In this document: one piece after another, positions 17,836 to 26,117 of the stretch
Layout: each line of letters begins with the position of its first letter
Position numbering within the stretch: position 1 is the first letter of the stretch
Origin: Rhizobiaceae bacterium
GTDB lineage: Bacteria; Pseudomonadota; Alphaproteobacteria; Rhizobiales; Rhizobiaceae
Direction: 5' to 3'
DNA length: 64,000 bases
NCBI GenBank assembly: GCA_023953905.1
Contig: JAMLJA010000007.1
Span: forward strand, 62,001 to 126,000
Notes under the pieces: generated by a model
What the model was told of the DNA's origin: nothing
Seen by the model: the letters and a program-made list of their open reading frames with translations, nothing else
Databases searched by the model: none
Program-made: the position numbers and the translations under genes

Positions 17836-19044
17836 TTAGGAAAGCCGGCGCAGCCGCATCGCGTCCCCGTCGCGATAGGCGGCCAGCGGATAGACTTGTC
17901 GTTTGTCCGACAGGAGGTGATAAGCGACCGAAGCGGCCGCGAGATTGTCGGGCGAACGGCCGTCGAAAAGCTGGTGCAGGAAGCGCGGCGCGGCGCTGTG
18001 GCCGGGCGCGGCGAAGACGTCCTCCACGGCCGCACAGGCGGCTGGCGAGCAATCGAAAAGGACGCCGCCGAATACACAGCTGATTAGGCCCATGCCTCGG
18101 CAGATTGTAAGTGCGTTCTCCGCGATGCGGCGCGCGGCTCCGGTCAGAAGGGAGAGTGCAGCCTCGCCCTGGGACGCGTCGAGGCTGCGCACCAGCTCGG
18201 CCAGGTCCCGGGTTTTGCCCGTGGCAAGGCCCTGATCCCTCGCTTCACGGTCAATTGTCTTTACGGAACTGGTCGCGGCCAGGCAGTCGTAACCGCCGCA
18301 ATGGCATGCAAGACGTCCCGTCGTGCGGCTGCCGATATGCCCGAAGTCGCCGGGCCGCCGCTCCTGTCCGAGATAAGCCTGGTTCCCAATGGAGGAAACG
18401 CCCCCGATGCCGTAGTCGGCGACGACGAGGAAGAAGTCGGCCGCCTTGCTCGCATCGAACCAGTTCAGTGCGCCGACCAACGCGAAGGAATAATTGTCGA
18501 TGGCGCATGGAAGGCCGGTGTAGAATTCGAGATCGCGGGCAAGCGGCTTGCCGCGCCAGCGCTTGAAGGCCGAAGGTGTGGTGATGGCGCCGGTTGTAAA
18601 ATCGGCGGAGCCGCCGAAAGAAATGCCGACCCCGGCAAGGCTGCGAAAACGCGCGGCAGCTGTGGCCGTGAGCTGAAGCGCCGCCTGGCCAATCAGCCCG
18701 ACCGCTTCCGCATAATCGGTTTCCTCGCCGAGCGGCAAGCCACGTATTTCCACCCCCTGTCCGCGAGCGTCCAGTAGGCTGACAGTAGCCCGCTCCGCGC
18801 GGATCGAAACGGCGATGATGCAAAGGCCGTCCGACGCGAGATCGACGGTCTCCGCCGGGCGACCTTTCGCACCCGCCGCCGTCACTGTGCTTTCCAGGAC
18901 GCCGAGGTCGGTCAACTCGAGAATGGTGCGGGTAACGGTGGGGCCGCTGACTTTCAGCGTGGTCTGCAACGCTTGTCGCGTGACGCCACCGTTGCGTGTC
19001 AGTTCGCGAAGGAGCGAGGGGGCATTAATCGACAGCGGTTCCAC
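17836..19044 (-). CDS. ROK-family transcriptional repressor (NagC/XylR type)
   Basis: The protein has an N-terminal winged helix (LLRELTRNGGVTRQALQTTLKVSGPTVTR) and a ROK sugar-kinase-like domain with the zinc-binding CHCGGYDCL signature. The frame is open to a GTG at 19137, but its first 31 codons are AT-rich and overlap the inverted repeat at 19061-19079. The internal GTG at 19044, giving VEPLSINAPSLLREL, is preferred, although its ribosome site is weak. It lies 26 bases ahead of the binding protein and is the first gene of the transporter-phosphatase operon, so it probably controls itself and the whole operon in response to a sugar or sugar phosphate. Confidence 0.82.
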   Translation of the reverse strand: MEPLSINAPSLLRELTRNGGVTRQALQTTLKVSGPTVTRTILELTDLGVLESTVTAAGAKGRPAETVDLASDGLCIIAVSIRAERATVSLLDARGQGVEIRGLPLGEETDYAEAVGLIGQAALQLTATAAARFRSLAGVGISFGGSADFTTGAITTPSAFKRWRGKPLARDLEFYTGLPCAIDNYSFALVGALNWFDASKAADFFLVVADYGIGGVSSIGNQAYLGQERRPGDFGHIGSRTTGRLACHCGGYDCLAATSSVKTIDREARDQGLATGKTRDLAELVRSLDASQGEAALSLLTGAARRIAENALTICRGMGLISCVFGGVLFDCSPAACAAVEDVFAAPGHSAAPRFLHQLFDGRSPDNLAAASVAYHLLSDKRQVYPLAAYRDGDAMRLRRLS

Positions 19045-19060
19045 GATTAGCGTCCATTTA

Positions 19061-19079
19061 TTTTCATTCAGGATGAAAA
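19061..19079. promoter_or_regulatory. Candidate ROK operator: inverted repeat TTTTCAT-N5-ATGAAAA
   Basis: The 7-base arms are perfect and separated by TCAGG, 17 bases upstream of the preferred ROK start, in an AT-rich patch. NagC-like repressors use AT-rich dyads, so autoregulation of the operon is likely. Confidence 0.55.
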
Positions 19080-19667
19080 GAATTAAACGGAAATTCTGTT
19101 TTGGCAATAAGGAAAATGGACCGGCTTGTTCCGGCACCGTCGCTGAGGGTGGGCAAGTGCGTGGATTCGCAGCAGAAACAGTTCGGAAAAATCTTAACCG
19201 CCGGGTGTCTGTGCAACTATGCTAGGGTACGCTGAAGCACTCAATAATGCGGAACGCACACGTTAAACTACGCTGGTGGGGCTGCTCTACGCAGTTTCAG
19301 CTGGTTAGATGTTAGCGAACGCTGAGTTACTCCGGTCCGACCCGATCAGACCCACTGAGATAGCTGGTGTTCCGACACAAAAGCCCTATTCACTTCTGCA
19401 GGATTTCTACGAGCCTGGATTGAGGCCCTGTCCAAACAGTCCGGTCCTGGGCGTGAGCGACGGACAACTGCTGTTCTGCAAGCGACCTCAACTAATCCAG
19501 AGGAAAGCTACCTTAGCACATCCGCTAGCCGCCCTTGTTCGGGATGTGCCCGTCGGTCTAGAAAGGAAATCCCTCGCGATGAAACGATTGTCCGTCGAGT
19601 CGAGGGCATCGATGCTACTTGTCCGTGCTGGTCCGGTCGCCTTGGGAAAACTCGACCCGGAACGTGA
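19080..19667. other. Non-coding stretch with no recognised gene
   Basis: About 590 bases between the ROK promoter and the NmrA-like gene. A 163-codon plus-strand frame (19309-19800) gives no recognisable protein and overlaps the NmrA-like gene. Base composition is lower in GC and looks eroded, matching the neighbouring accessory region. I see no RNA gene, repeat or terminator here. Confidence 0.5.
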
Positions 19668-20552
19668 TCATAAGGAAGCGGCGACCGGCTTCAGAACCTG
19701 CTCGCAGAACGTCCGGAAGCTTGTCGGCACGGTATTGGCCGAAGTACGGAGCGTGGCGTTGTCAATACCTTCGTCCTTGGCTCGGTACATGTCCACGTAA
19801 CCTTGAGCGAACGACCCGCTTGCGCCGCGGTCGAGAAACTGTTGCTTGAACCTATCGAACGCAATCTGCCGATAGCGCACCTCGCGACCTATAACGTCCG
19901 AAATGATCGCGGCCAGTTCGTCGAACGACAGGTCCTCCGGCCCCAGCACCGGCATTTCCTCCTGGCCGCTCCAAGAGGCGTCGCCGAGCAGGCGTGCGGC
20001 GACGGCAGCAATGTCGCGGGTAGCGGTGAACGGCAGCTTGCGTTCGGGTCTGATCGGGCCGAAGAACACGTCCTCTTTCCCGATAGTGACGGCCTGCCGG
20101 AGCGTGTTCTCCATGAAGGAAGGCATGGCCAGCCCGCGAAACGCGGCCCCGCTTGCCATCAGCATATCGTCCATCCGGATCGAAGCCGTAACGGGACCGG
20201 CCCGATGCTGCCAGGGCGTGCCGCGCCCGAGCGCCGTGATGACAACGATCCGCGACACTTTTTGGCGGCGGATCGCTTGCGCGGCAGGGCGCGTAAATTC
20301 AACAAAGGCTTCCTCCAGCATCTTTGCCGGATCGGGCGGAACGAGCCAGAACACAGCGTCGGCACCTTCGAATGCGCGCCCGACGATCGAAGCGTCGCCA
20401 TGCGACCCTTCGACGATCTCCACGCGATCGCGAACGGCGTCCGGCAATCTGGCGGCGTCGCGCACGATGAGGCGCAAGGCTGCGCCGGTGTCGAGAAGAT
20501 CGTTGACGACTTTGCTTCCGATCTGGCTGGTGGGAGCGGTAACGACTATCAT
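19668..20552 (-). CDS. NmrA/atypical SDR-family NAD(P)-binding protein
   Basis: The 294-residue protein begins with MIVVTAPTSQIGSKVV, an atypical SDR Rossmann start (TGATGxxG variant), followed by ALRLIVRD and ADAVFWLVPP, as in NmrA-like and QOR2-like proteins. The full catalytic YxxxK of classical SDRs is not visible. It may be a quinone/enone reductase or a redox sensor. Its ATG overlaps the stop of the O-methyltransferase gene, so both form an operon opposite the TetR gene. Confidence 0.75.
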   Translation of the reverse strand: MIVVTAPTSQIGSKVVNDLLDTGAALRLIVRDAARLPDAVRDRVEIVEGSHGDASIVGRAFEGADAVFWLVPPDPAKMLEEAFVEFTRPAAQAIRRQKVSRIVVITALGRGTPWQHRAGPVTASIRMDDMLMASGAAFRGLAMPSFMENTLRQAVTIGKEDVFFGPIRPERKLPFTATRDIAAVAARLLGDASWSGQEEMPVLGPEDLSFDELAAIISDVIGREVRYRQIAFDRFKQQFLDRGASGSFAQGYVDMYRAKDEGIDNATLRTSANTVPTSFRTFCEQVLKPVAASL

Positions 20553-21238
20553 GACGGTTCTCCATAGAGGCGTATCGAGAGCTCGATATCGTCTGCAAAC
20601 CGCACCGACAGGTAGCCGCTGCCCGGTGATCGAACGCGCTCCAGATAGGGTGGGCAGAAATCGGCATTGTCTGCAACGATCAGCGCGCCGGCGCGCAGCC
20701 GCGGGGCGACAAGGTCGAGAATGTCGGGGTAGAGCGCCTTGGCGCCGTCGAGCAGCAGCAGATCCACACTATCGGGCAGGTCGCGCGACAGCGTATCGAG
20801 CGCATCGCCTTCCCGGAACTCGACGAGATCAGCGAGGCCTGCCTCAGTGAGATTGATCCTGGCACGCGCGATCTTGGAAGGCGCGAACTCGCTGGTCACG
20901 AGACGACCGCCGCCATTGTCGTGCAATGCCGATGCCAGGCAGATCGTAGATAAGCCGACCGAGGTGCCGAATTCGATAATCGACATGGCGCGCGACGATC
21001 GCGCCAGCATATAGAGCAGGTTGCCGGTTTGGCGCGAGACTGCGAGCGGCACGTCTTTCATGCGCCCGTAGAAATCGGCGTATTCGGTGCGGCTGCGGAT
21101 CAGGCGCTCCTTTTCCTCGCTTGCCAGGCCGTTCCAGTAGGCGGCAACGGAAGGTGTTGTCGCCGGATCGGACGCGTCGGATTCGGCGAAAAGCCGTTCC
21201 AGCAGCGGCGCAACCGGCGTGGTAGTGAGGGTATTCAC
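20549..21238 (-). CDS. O-methyltransferase (class I SAM-dependent)
   Basis: The 229-residue protein has the SAM-binding GTSVGLSTICLA (motif I, about 90-101), the acidic turn and VDLLLLDGAKALY (motif III region with the metal-side aspartate). The size and layout match cation-dependent catechol-type O-methyltransferases. A GGAG ribosome site precedes ATG 21238. It forms a two-gene operon with the NmrA-like gene, divergent from the TetR gene; a small-molecule detoxification role is likely but unproven. Confidence 0.75.
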   Translation of the reverse strand: MNTLTTTPVAPLLERLFAESDASDPATTPSVAAYWNGLASEEKERLIRSRTEYADFYGRMKDVPLAVSRQTGNLLYMLARSSRAMSIIEFGTSVGLSTICLASALHDNGGGRLVTSEFAPSKIARARINLTEAGLADLVEFREGDALDTLSRDLPDSVDLLLLDGAKALYPDILDLVAPRLRAGALIVADNADFCPPYLERVRSPGSGYLSVRFADDIELSIRLYGEPS

Positions 21239-21325
21239 GGGGAACTCCAGACAAATGTGTGTTGCGATACCGAGGAAAATACGACTAGTTCGTCACATTC
21301 TCTATTCGCATCCTTGGAGGATCCC

Positions 21326-22009
21326 TTGCCGAAGCGCCCAAATCCGCAGGTTTCCTCGCGAAAGCAGCCGAAACAAGCCCGCGCCAACAGCCTCGTCGCG
21401 GCCGTCCTCGACGCCGCTGTTCAGGTTTTGCGAAAGGAAGGAGCCGCCCGGTTCACTACTGCCCGCGTGGCGGAACGAGCGGGCGTGAGCGTGGGATCGC
21501 TCTACCAGTACTTCCCGAACAAGGCAGCGATCCTGTTCCGCCTTCAGAGTGACGAATGGCGCCGTACGAGTGAGCTGCTGCACAGCATCCTGAAGGATCA
21601 AGGCCAGCCACCGATGGAGCGGCTGCGGACGCTGGTTCACGCGTTCCTGCGCTCGGAATGCGAGGAGGCTGAAGTCCGTACGGCGCTCGGGGACGCGGCT
21701 CCGCTTTACCGCGACGCGCCCGAAGCCGACGCGGCCCGCTCCACCGGGTCGCTGGTCATCCGCGATTTTCTGGAAGAGTCTTTGCCCGGTGTGGATGCTC
21801 GCGCAGTGACACTCGTCGCCGAACTCATCGAAGCGACGCTGACGCAGGTGGGCAGCAGCTTCTCCGAGATCGAACGAACGGACGAGGAGATCGCGGCCTA
21901 TGCGGACGCGATGGCGGAAATGTTCTGCGCGTACCTGGTGTCGCTCACGCGCCAGGCTGGCAATGGCGGAGACAACCCTGCCTCGCCAGCCTCCCGAACC
22001 GGAAGGTGA
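21326..22009 (+). CDS. TetR-family transcriptional regulator
   Basis: The start is placed at TTG 21326, which has a GGAGG ribosome site five bases upstream; the longer frame overlaps the divergent methyltransferase. The 227-residue protein has a canonical TetR helix-turn-helix (ARFTTARVAERAGVSVGSLYQYFPNKAAILF) and a helical ligand domain. It probably represses the divergent O-methyltransferase/NmrA operon from the 87-base shared promoter region. Only a weak dyad (ACGA-CTAGT-TCGT) is seen there. Confidence 0.82.
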   Translation: MPKRPNPQVSSRKQPKQARANSLVAAVLDAAVQVLRKEGAARFTTARVAERAGVSVGSLYQYFPNKAAILFRLQSDEWRRTSELLHSILKDQGQPPMERLRTLVHAFLRSECEEAEVRTALGDAAPLYRDAPEADAARSTGSLVIRDFLEESLPGVDARAVTLVAELIEATLTQVGSSFSEIERTDEEIAAYADAMAEMFCAYLVSLTRQAGNGGDNPASPASRTGR

Positions 22010-22059
22010 ACTGGCCTGCGGCCGATTAACGTTAGCGGTCGAGCCAGCGATCTGGGTTT

Positions 22060-22600
22060 TCTCCAGTACCTGGGCATGTCCGCCCGGCCGGGGCCTTGGC
22101 GGCAAAGAAGAGGTGGTGCAGCGTGCCGGTGGCGGGGAGGAAATCGCGCGTCGCGTCCTCGACATAGATGCGCGCTTCGTAGGCGTGGCCATGAAGCCGT
22201 AGTGCCTCCTGCGTCAGTGGCAAGGGTTCGCCGCAGCGACCCGCAACTGTCACTGGACAAGATCGATCCCTGTCACCATCTCGGTAACTGGATGTTCGAC
22301 TTGAAGCCGCGTGTTCATCTCCATGAACCAGAAGCGGTCGGGCCGCAGCCCTTGAGAAGCATCGACGATGAACTCGATCGTGCCGGCACCCGAATAGCCG
22401 ATTGCACGCGCTGCTTTCACCGCGGCACCTGTCATCGCCGCGCGCATGGAGTCGGTCGTTCCCGGTGCGGGGGCTGCCTCTGTCACCTTCTGGTGTCGGC
22501 GCTGCGCCGGCGATCGACACGCCAAATGCCCCTACCGCCGCCCGCCCGCGCCTTGATCAGCACCGGATAGCCGTCGACTGTGGCCCGCGGGTTCCTGCAT
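22060..22600 (-). pseudogene. Biotin carboxylase (acyl-CoA carboxylase alpha subunit) pseudogene fragment
   Basis: The minus strand reads [21 protein letters not shown], then jumps to [20 protein letters not shown] and continues [34 protein letters not shown] and, in a shifted frame, LPLTQEALRLHGHAYEARIY and FLPATGTLHH. These are ATP-grasp motifs of MccA/PccA-type biotin carboxylases. About 100 residues between the glycine-rich loop and QRRHQK are deleted, a frameshift follows GIDLV, and both ends are missing. It is a relic without its biotin-carrier domain. Confidence 0.72.
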
Positions 22601-22729
22601 GAGAGGTTTCGTCACCTGCAGTCACCCAAAACCCTTCACCGTCCCAACCATGAGTGCGACGAGGTCGTGTTTCAAGGCGCATAAGCTGCTCTAGTGGGGA
22701 AGCGAGAACCTCTCTTGCCGTCAATGCGA

Positions 22730-23239
22730 TCAGGTGGTGCGCGAGAGGCGGTTCTCGTCGTCGATCAGCGTCAGCCGGGCGGGTGCGCGGTCACCCCATT
22801 TCCAAAGCACGACGTTCATGTCGTCCGCCGACGAACCGGGAGCATAGCTTCGGACCATCAGGCCCATATGGCCCGATGCCATCAACCGGCCGGCAAAGGC
22901 CTGCGTTGCGGCCTCTCCTGTTGTCTTCATCTGATCGCGCCAGCTCATATCGGCGAGCGTTGCGGCATCCATGCCCTGATCCCGGAGCGCAAGCGCGTCG
23001 CGGCAATCAAACAGCTCGTCGATATCGGCGTCATAGGCGACGAGAGTGGTCGGTTGAAGATTGCCGACCTGGTTGGCTTCGCGCAGCGCGGTCACCACCG
23101 ACAGGGACAAATAAAGCGCGGGCACGCCCCTGGAGTTGAAGCGGCCGCCATATAATTCTGCCCCGCGTCCAGACAGTGGCTCACGCGCATAGACCGGGTT
23201 CAGGGCTCGATACAGCTTGCCCCGATAGGAGATCGACAC
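22730..23239 (-). CDS. RES-domain toxin (NAD+-degrading family)
   Basis: The 169-residue protein has the RES core: YRAL (R11), GAELYGGRFN (R33), LYLS (S45) and the glutamate in TALREANQ (E54). RES toxins deplete NAD+ by phosphorolysis or glycohydrolysis. It starts at GTG 23239 with a GGAGA ribosome site, 14 bases after its antitoxin gene. The gene order antitoxin-toxin is the usual one. Confidence 0.85.
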   Translation of the reverse strand: MSISYRGKLYRALNPVYAREPLSGRGAELYGGRFNSRGVPALYLSLSVVTALREANQVGNLQPTTLVAYDADIDELFDCRDALALRDQGMDAATLADMSWRDQMKTTGEAATQAFAGRLMASGHMGLMVRSYAPGSSADDMNVVLWKWGDRAPARLTLIDDENRLSRTT

Positions 23240-23253
23240 GGTCAGTCTCCGGC

Positions 23254-23604
23254 CTAGGCGTGAACGCCGGCGTCAACCGCATCGATATATTCGAGGACCT
23301 CATCGGCTCGCCCGTTGAGCACGAGCTGCATCGCGGTCTGGCCGGAAAAGCCGGGCAGGGGTTCGGAGCGATACCACGCATAGGCCATGAGAGCTGAACC
23401 GAAGCGAGGTTCGACCTTGTTGAGAATTTCAACCATTTCGCGCAGCCGTCGCTGCGTCTTGTCCGAGCGGACGCGATCCTTGCGCTGGACCGCATCTCTC
23501 CCGAGACCGGTCGTCCGCGCGACCTCCTCGCTCGTCGTGCGCAGCGTGTCCGCAATCTTGCGTGGCGCGAACAGGCCATTCTCAGAATATTGCGCGAGAC
23601 CCAT
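23254..23604 (-). CDS. Xre/MbcA/ParS-type antitoxin (DUF2384)
   Basis: The 116-residue protein has an Xre-like N-terminal region (LRTTSEEVARTTGLGRDAV) and a C-terminal DUF2384 domain ending in LVLNGRADEVLEYIDAV, with the NG/GR motif typical of ParS antitoxins. It neutralises the RES toxin by forming a complex and probably represses its own promoter through the dyad at 23639-23656. Confidence 0.85.
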   Translation of the reverse strand: MGLAQYSENGLFAPRKIADTLRTTSEEVARTTGLGRDAVQRKDRVRSDKTQRRLREMVEILNKVEPRFGSALMAYAWYRSEPLPGFSGQTAMQLVLNGRADEVLEYIDAVDAGVHA

Positions 23605-23638
23605 GATGACACCCTTTGCACCTTAATGCCAGTAATTA

Positions 23639-23656
23639 TGACGCAATATAGCGTCA
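23639..23656. promoter_or_regulatory. Candidate toxin-antitoxin operator TGACGC-N6-GCGTCA
   Basis: Perfect 6-base arms flank AATATA, 35 bases upstream of the antitoxin ATG. The AT-rich spacer would fall in the -10 region on the minus strand, ideal for autorepression. Confidence 0.55.
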
Positions 23657-23758
23657 CATCATGCGCGTTTCAAGCGAAGAGCGAGAGCCCCGAGGTAGCC
23701 ACCACGCGGCCACCAATCCGTGAGCTTCACCCCCATGAGGGCGGCGCCAGCGGCGATT

Positions 23759-25096
23759 CTACAGGCGACGCGTGTTGCAGGTCGCTTTTGGAGAGGCAAA
23801 AAGCTGCGACGGAGCTCCCCATTCCTGCTTCGAGGATGCGCGATCCCCGGTGATCAGTTCGCGCATCTGAGACAGATAGGTCTCGACGAAAAACGCGGCC
23901 TGCGATTCGAGTGGCGTGTACGGACCGGGGCGATAAGCCCTCGAAGCAACGCCTTCCGCATTGTCTTCGGTGATCTTCTTGTCCTGCACGGTCGTGACGT
24001 CCCACATCCAGGAGATCTTCTCCGGATCCACATTCGCGTCCGCATCCCTGTCGACGAGCCAGGTCAGGATGACGTCCGTTTCGTTGGCGCTGCGCGGCAC
24101 CATCTGGAACATGGTCAGATAGTCGTTGGGCGCACTCAGGAACGAAAGACGTCCGATCCGAAACCCGTTCTCGCCGCCATCATAGTTGGTGCGCCCTCCC
24201 ATCAGGCACGAGACGGGCTGACCGTCATCGGAGAGGGTGAGGCGGCCCGACCCGATCGGTTTGCGATGCATGGCAAAGGGCGTCGTGTCGAGATCACCGG
24301 GCTCCCACACCCCCTTGTCGAACTCTGCATCGCCGATAACGCTGTGCCAGGCCTCTATTTCTTCCTGCCACTCCTTGGCCTTGTACTCATCCCGCATCGC
24401 AGTGACTTTCACATGGCCGTTGACGCGGAAATATTCCGGATGCGCCGGTCTGCAATGATAGCATTCGAGGAAGTTTTCGAGCACGAGCTTCCAGTTCGCT
24501 TTGGTGAGGTAGCTCTTGCGCGCAATGATCCTGGCGTTCCCCACCCCGTTCTCAAGCAGAAGGTCGGTCAGACCGGCGGCAGCGGGCTCGATGTCGGGAA
24601 GATGGGCCGGTTCCAGACCGCACAATACCAGCCCTCCGATGACCTTCGAAGGGACCTTGTGCAGGCCCAGTTCGTCGGGGTTGACGCCTTCGGGCAGATC
24701 GCGCCGCGTCTGCAACTCCCCGGTCAGCCTGAATGCCCAGGCATGATAGGGGCAGACCATCAACCGTCCGCGACCGTCCTTGGTGCAGAGCCGGGAGCCG
24801 CGATGCGTGCACACATTGTAAAATGCCGCGATATCGTCCGGACCATCGCCATGGCGGGCAAGAATGATCTCCTCGTCGAAGAGGTTGCGGATGATGTAGC
24901 TTCCCTTCTCGGGGAGTTCACTCGCATGGGCGACAATCACCCATTGGCGCGGAAACCAGAGCTGCCGTTCAAGCTCGAAAATGTCGGGATCAAGGTAGAA
25001 TGCCTGCTGTAGCGACCAGTCCTTTCGATGATCATCGATAAGGCGCACGACGCGTTCGCGCTCTGTGGCCGAAATGACCTTTTCGATAGCGGGCAT
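23759..25096 (-). CDS. Rieske non-heme iron oxygenase alpha subunit (GbcA-like betaine demethylase)
   Basis: ATG 25096 (MPAIEK) follows GGAG and is preferred to an upstream TTG. The 445-residue protein has the Rieske cluster ligands C96 and H98 (CTH) and C115 and H118 (CPYH), and mononuclear iron ligands in ENFLECYHCRPAHPE (H214, H219). This resembles GbcA and stachydrine demethylase, which remove N-methyl groups from betaines. No ferredoxin reductase partner (GbcB-like) is adjacent. The divergent LysR gene probably regulates it. The last 20 residues look unlike the family and may be a local change. Confidence 0.78.
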   Translation of the reverse strand: MPAIEKVISATERERVVRLIDDHRKDWSLQQAFYLDPDIFELERQLWFPRQWVIVAHASELPEKGSYIIRNLFDEEIILARHGDGPDDIAAFYNVCTHRGSRLCTKDGRGRLMVCPYHAWAFRLTGELQTRRDLPEGVNPDELGLHKVPSKVIGGLVLCGLEPAHLPDIEPAAAGLTDLLLENGVGNARIIARKSYLTKANWKLVLENFLECYHCRPAHPEYFRVNGHVKVTAMRDEYKAKEWQEEIEAWHSVIGDAEFDKGVWEPGDLDTTPFAMHRKPIGSGRLTLSDDGQPVSCLMGGRTNYDGGENGFRIGRLSFLSAPNDYLTMFQMVPRSANETDVILTWLVDRDADANVDPEKISWMWDVTTVQDKKITEDNAEGVASRAYRPGPYTPLESQAAFFVETYLSQMRELITGDRASSKQEWGAPSQLFASPKATCNTRRL

Positions 25097-25220
25097 GGAA
25101 ATCTCCAAAAGCTGGCTTAGGATGACTTAACATCAGACTTGCGAGTAAATGCGTCCCTCTACAAGCATGATTTTGGCAGGCTCCCATATCAAAAAGGCAT
25201 AGACGAGAACTGGCTCGCAC

Positions 25221-26111
25221 ATGAAAACGCTCAAGGCTTCGCTGCCCCTGCTCAACGCCATGGTTGCGTTTGAGGCAACCGCGCGCAACGGGAGTTTGAC
25301 GGCTGCCGCGCAAGAGCTTGCAATCGCGCAGTCGGCGGTGAGCAGGCATATCGCAAATCTCGAGAAGCGGTTGTCGGTGGAACTGCTTTCAAGACGAGGC
25401 AATCGGGTTTCCTTGACCGCCGAAGGCGCACTCCTCGCCGAGGCAATACGAGAGGGTCTGGGTACGATCCGCGACGCGCTTGAGCGTCTGTCGACACGCG
25501 ATCGCGACACATTCGTCATCGCCAGCGGGTATGATCTCGTTCAGGCCTGGCTGATGCCGCGCTTCGATCTCGTGACATCGCTGGTGACGCATGGGCGTGT
25601 CACCCTGCTGACCTCCAGTAACCAGGACGACTTTGGAAGTCCGGAAGTCTCGCTCTCGATCCGATTTGGCCGGCCCGAACAATGGCCGGGATCGGTTGCG
25701 CGCAAACTCTTCGATGGCGAGTGGTTTCCGGTTTGCTCGCCGGCATTTCTGCAGCGCTATCCGGCGTTGAGCTCGGAAGACCCCGCAGCCTTTCTTGGCG
25801 TCCCCTTGTTGCATCTCGCCGCGCCTGCCGAGGCGAGCGACAGCTGGAATGCCTGGATCGGCACGGACACGACGCTGCCGGGACCGACATTTTCCAGCTA
25901 CCTGCCGATACACGAGGCCGTTGCCGGGCGCGGAGCAGCACTGGCCTGGGCAGGATTCGTAGAGGAGCAGTTGCGCCTTGGCCAACTGGTAAGGCTGGCC
26001 AAGGCATCGCGCCGACATGCCGACGCTTTTTATATACTCACGCGCAGGAAACCGGATCCAACGGTCGAGGCCGTTGCGCAGGCCTTGCTTGACAGCGTCT
26101 CGACGCGCTGA
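25221..26111 (+). CDS. LysR-family regulator (GcvA-like)
   Basis: The 296-residue protein has an N-terminal LysR helix-turn-helix (LLNAMVAFEATARNGSLTAAAQELAIAQSAVSRHI) and an effector domain of the GcvA/AmpR-like group, with SIRFG and HEAVAGRGAALAW. It is divergent from the Rieske gene, 124 bases away, and convergent with the FAD oxidoreductase gene (6 bases apart). Control of the Rieske monooxygenase is the simplest reading. Confidence 0.82.
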   Translation: MKTLKASLPLLNAMVAFEATARNGSLTAAAQELAIAQSAVSRHIANLEKRLSVELLSRRGNRVSLTAEGALLAEAIREGLGTIRDALERLSTRDRDTFVIASGYDLVQAWLMPRFDLVTSLVTHGRVTLLTSSNQDDFGSPEVSLSIRFGRPEQWPGSVARKLFDGEWFPVCSPAFLQRYPALSSEDPAAFLGVPLLHLAAPAEASDSWNAWIGTDTTLPGPTFSSYLPIHEAVAGRGAALAWAGFVEEQLRLGQLVRLAKASRRHADAFYILTRRKPDPTVEAVAQALLDSVSTR

Positions 26112-26117
26112 CGGTGG

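Noticed and set aside
19309..19800. 163-codon plus-strand frame upstream of the NmrA-like gene
   Set aside because: No known motif, odd composition and overlap with the NmrA-like gene; treated as non-coding.
21239..21325. TetR operator ACGA-CTAGT-TCGT
   Set aside because: Only four-base arms, too weak to list as a feature although the location is right.
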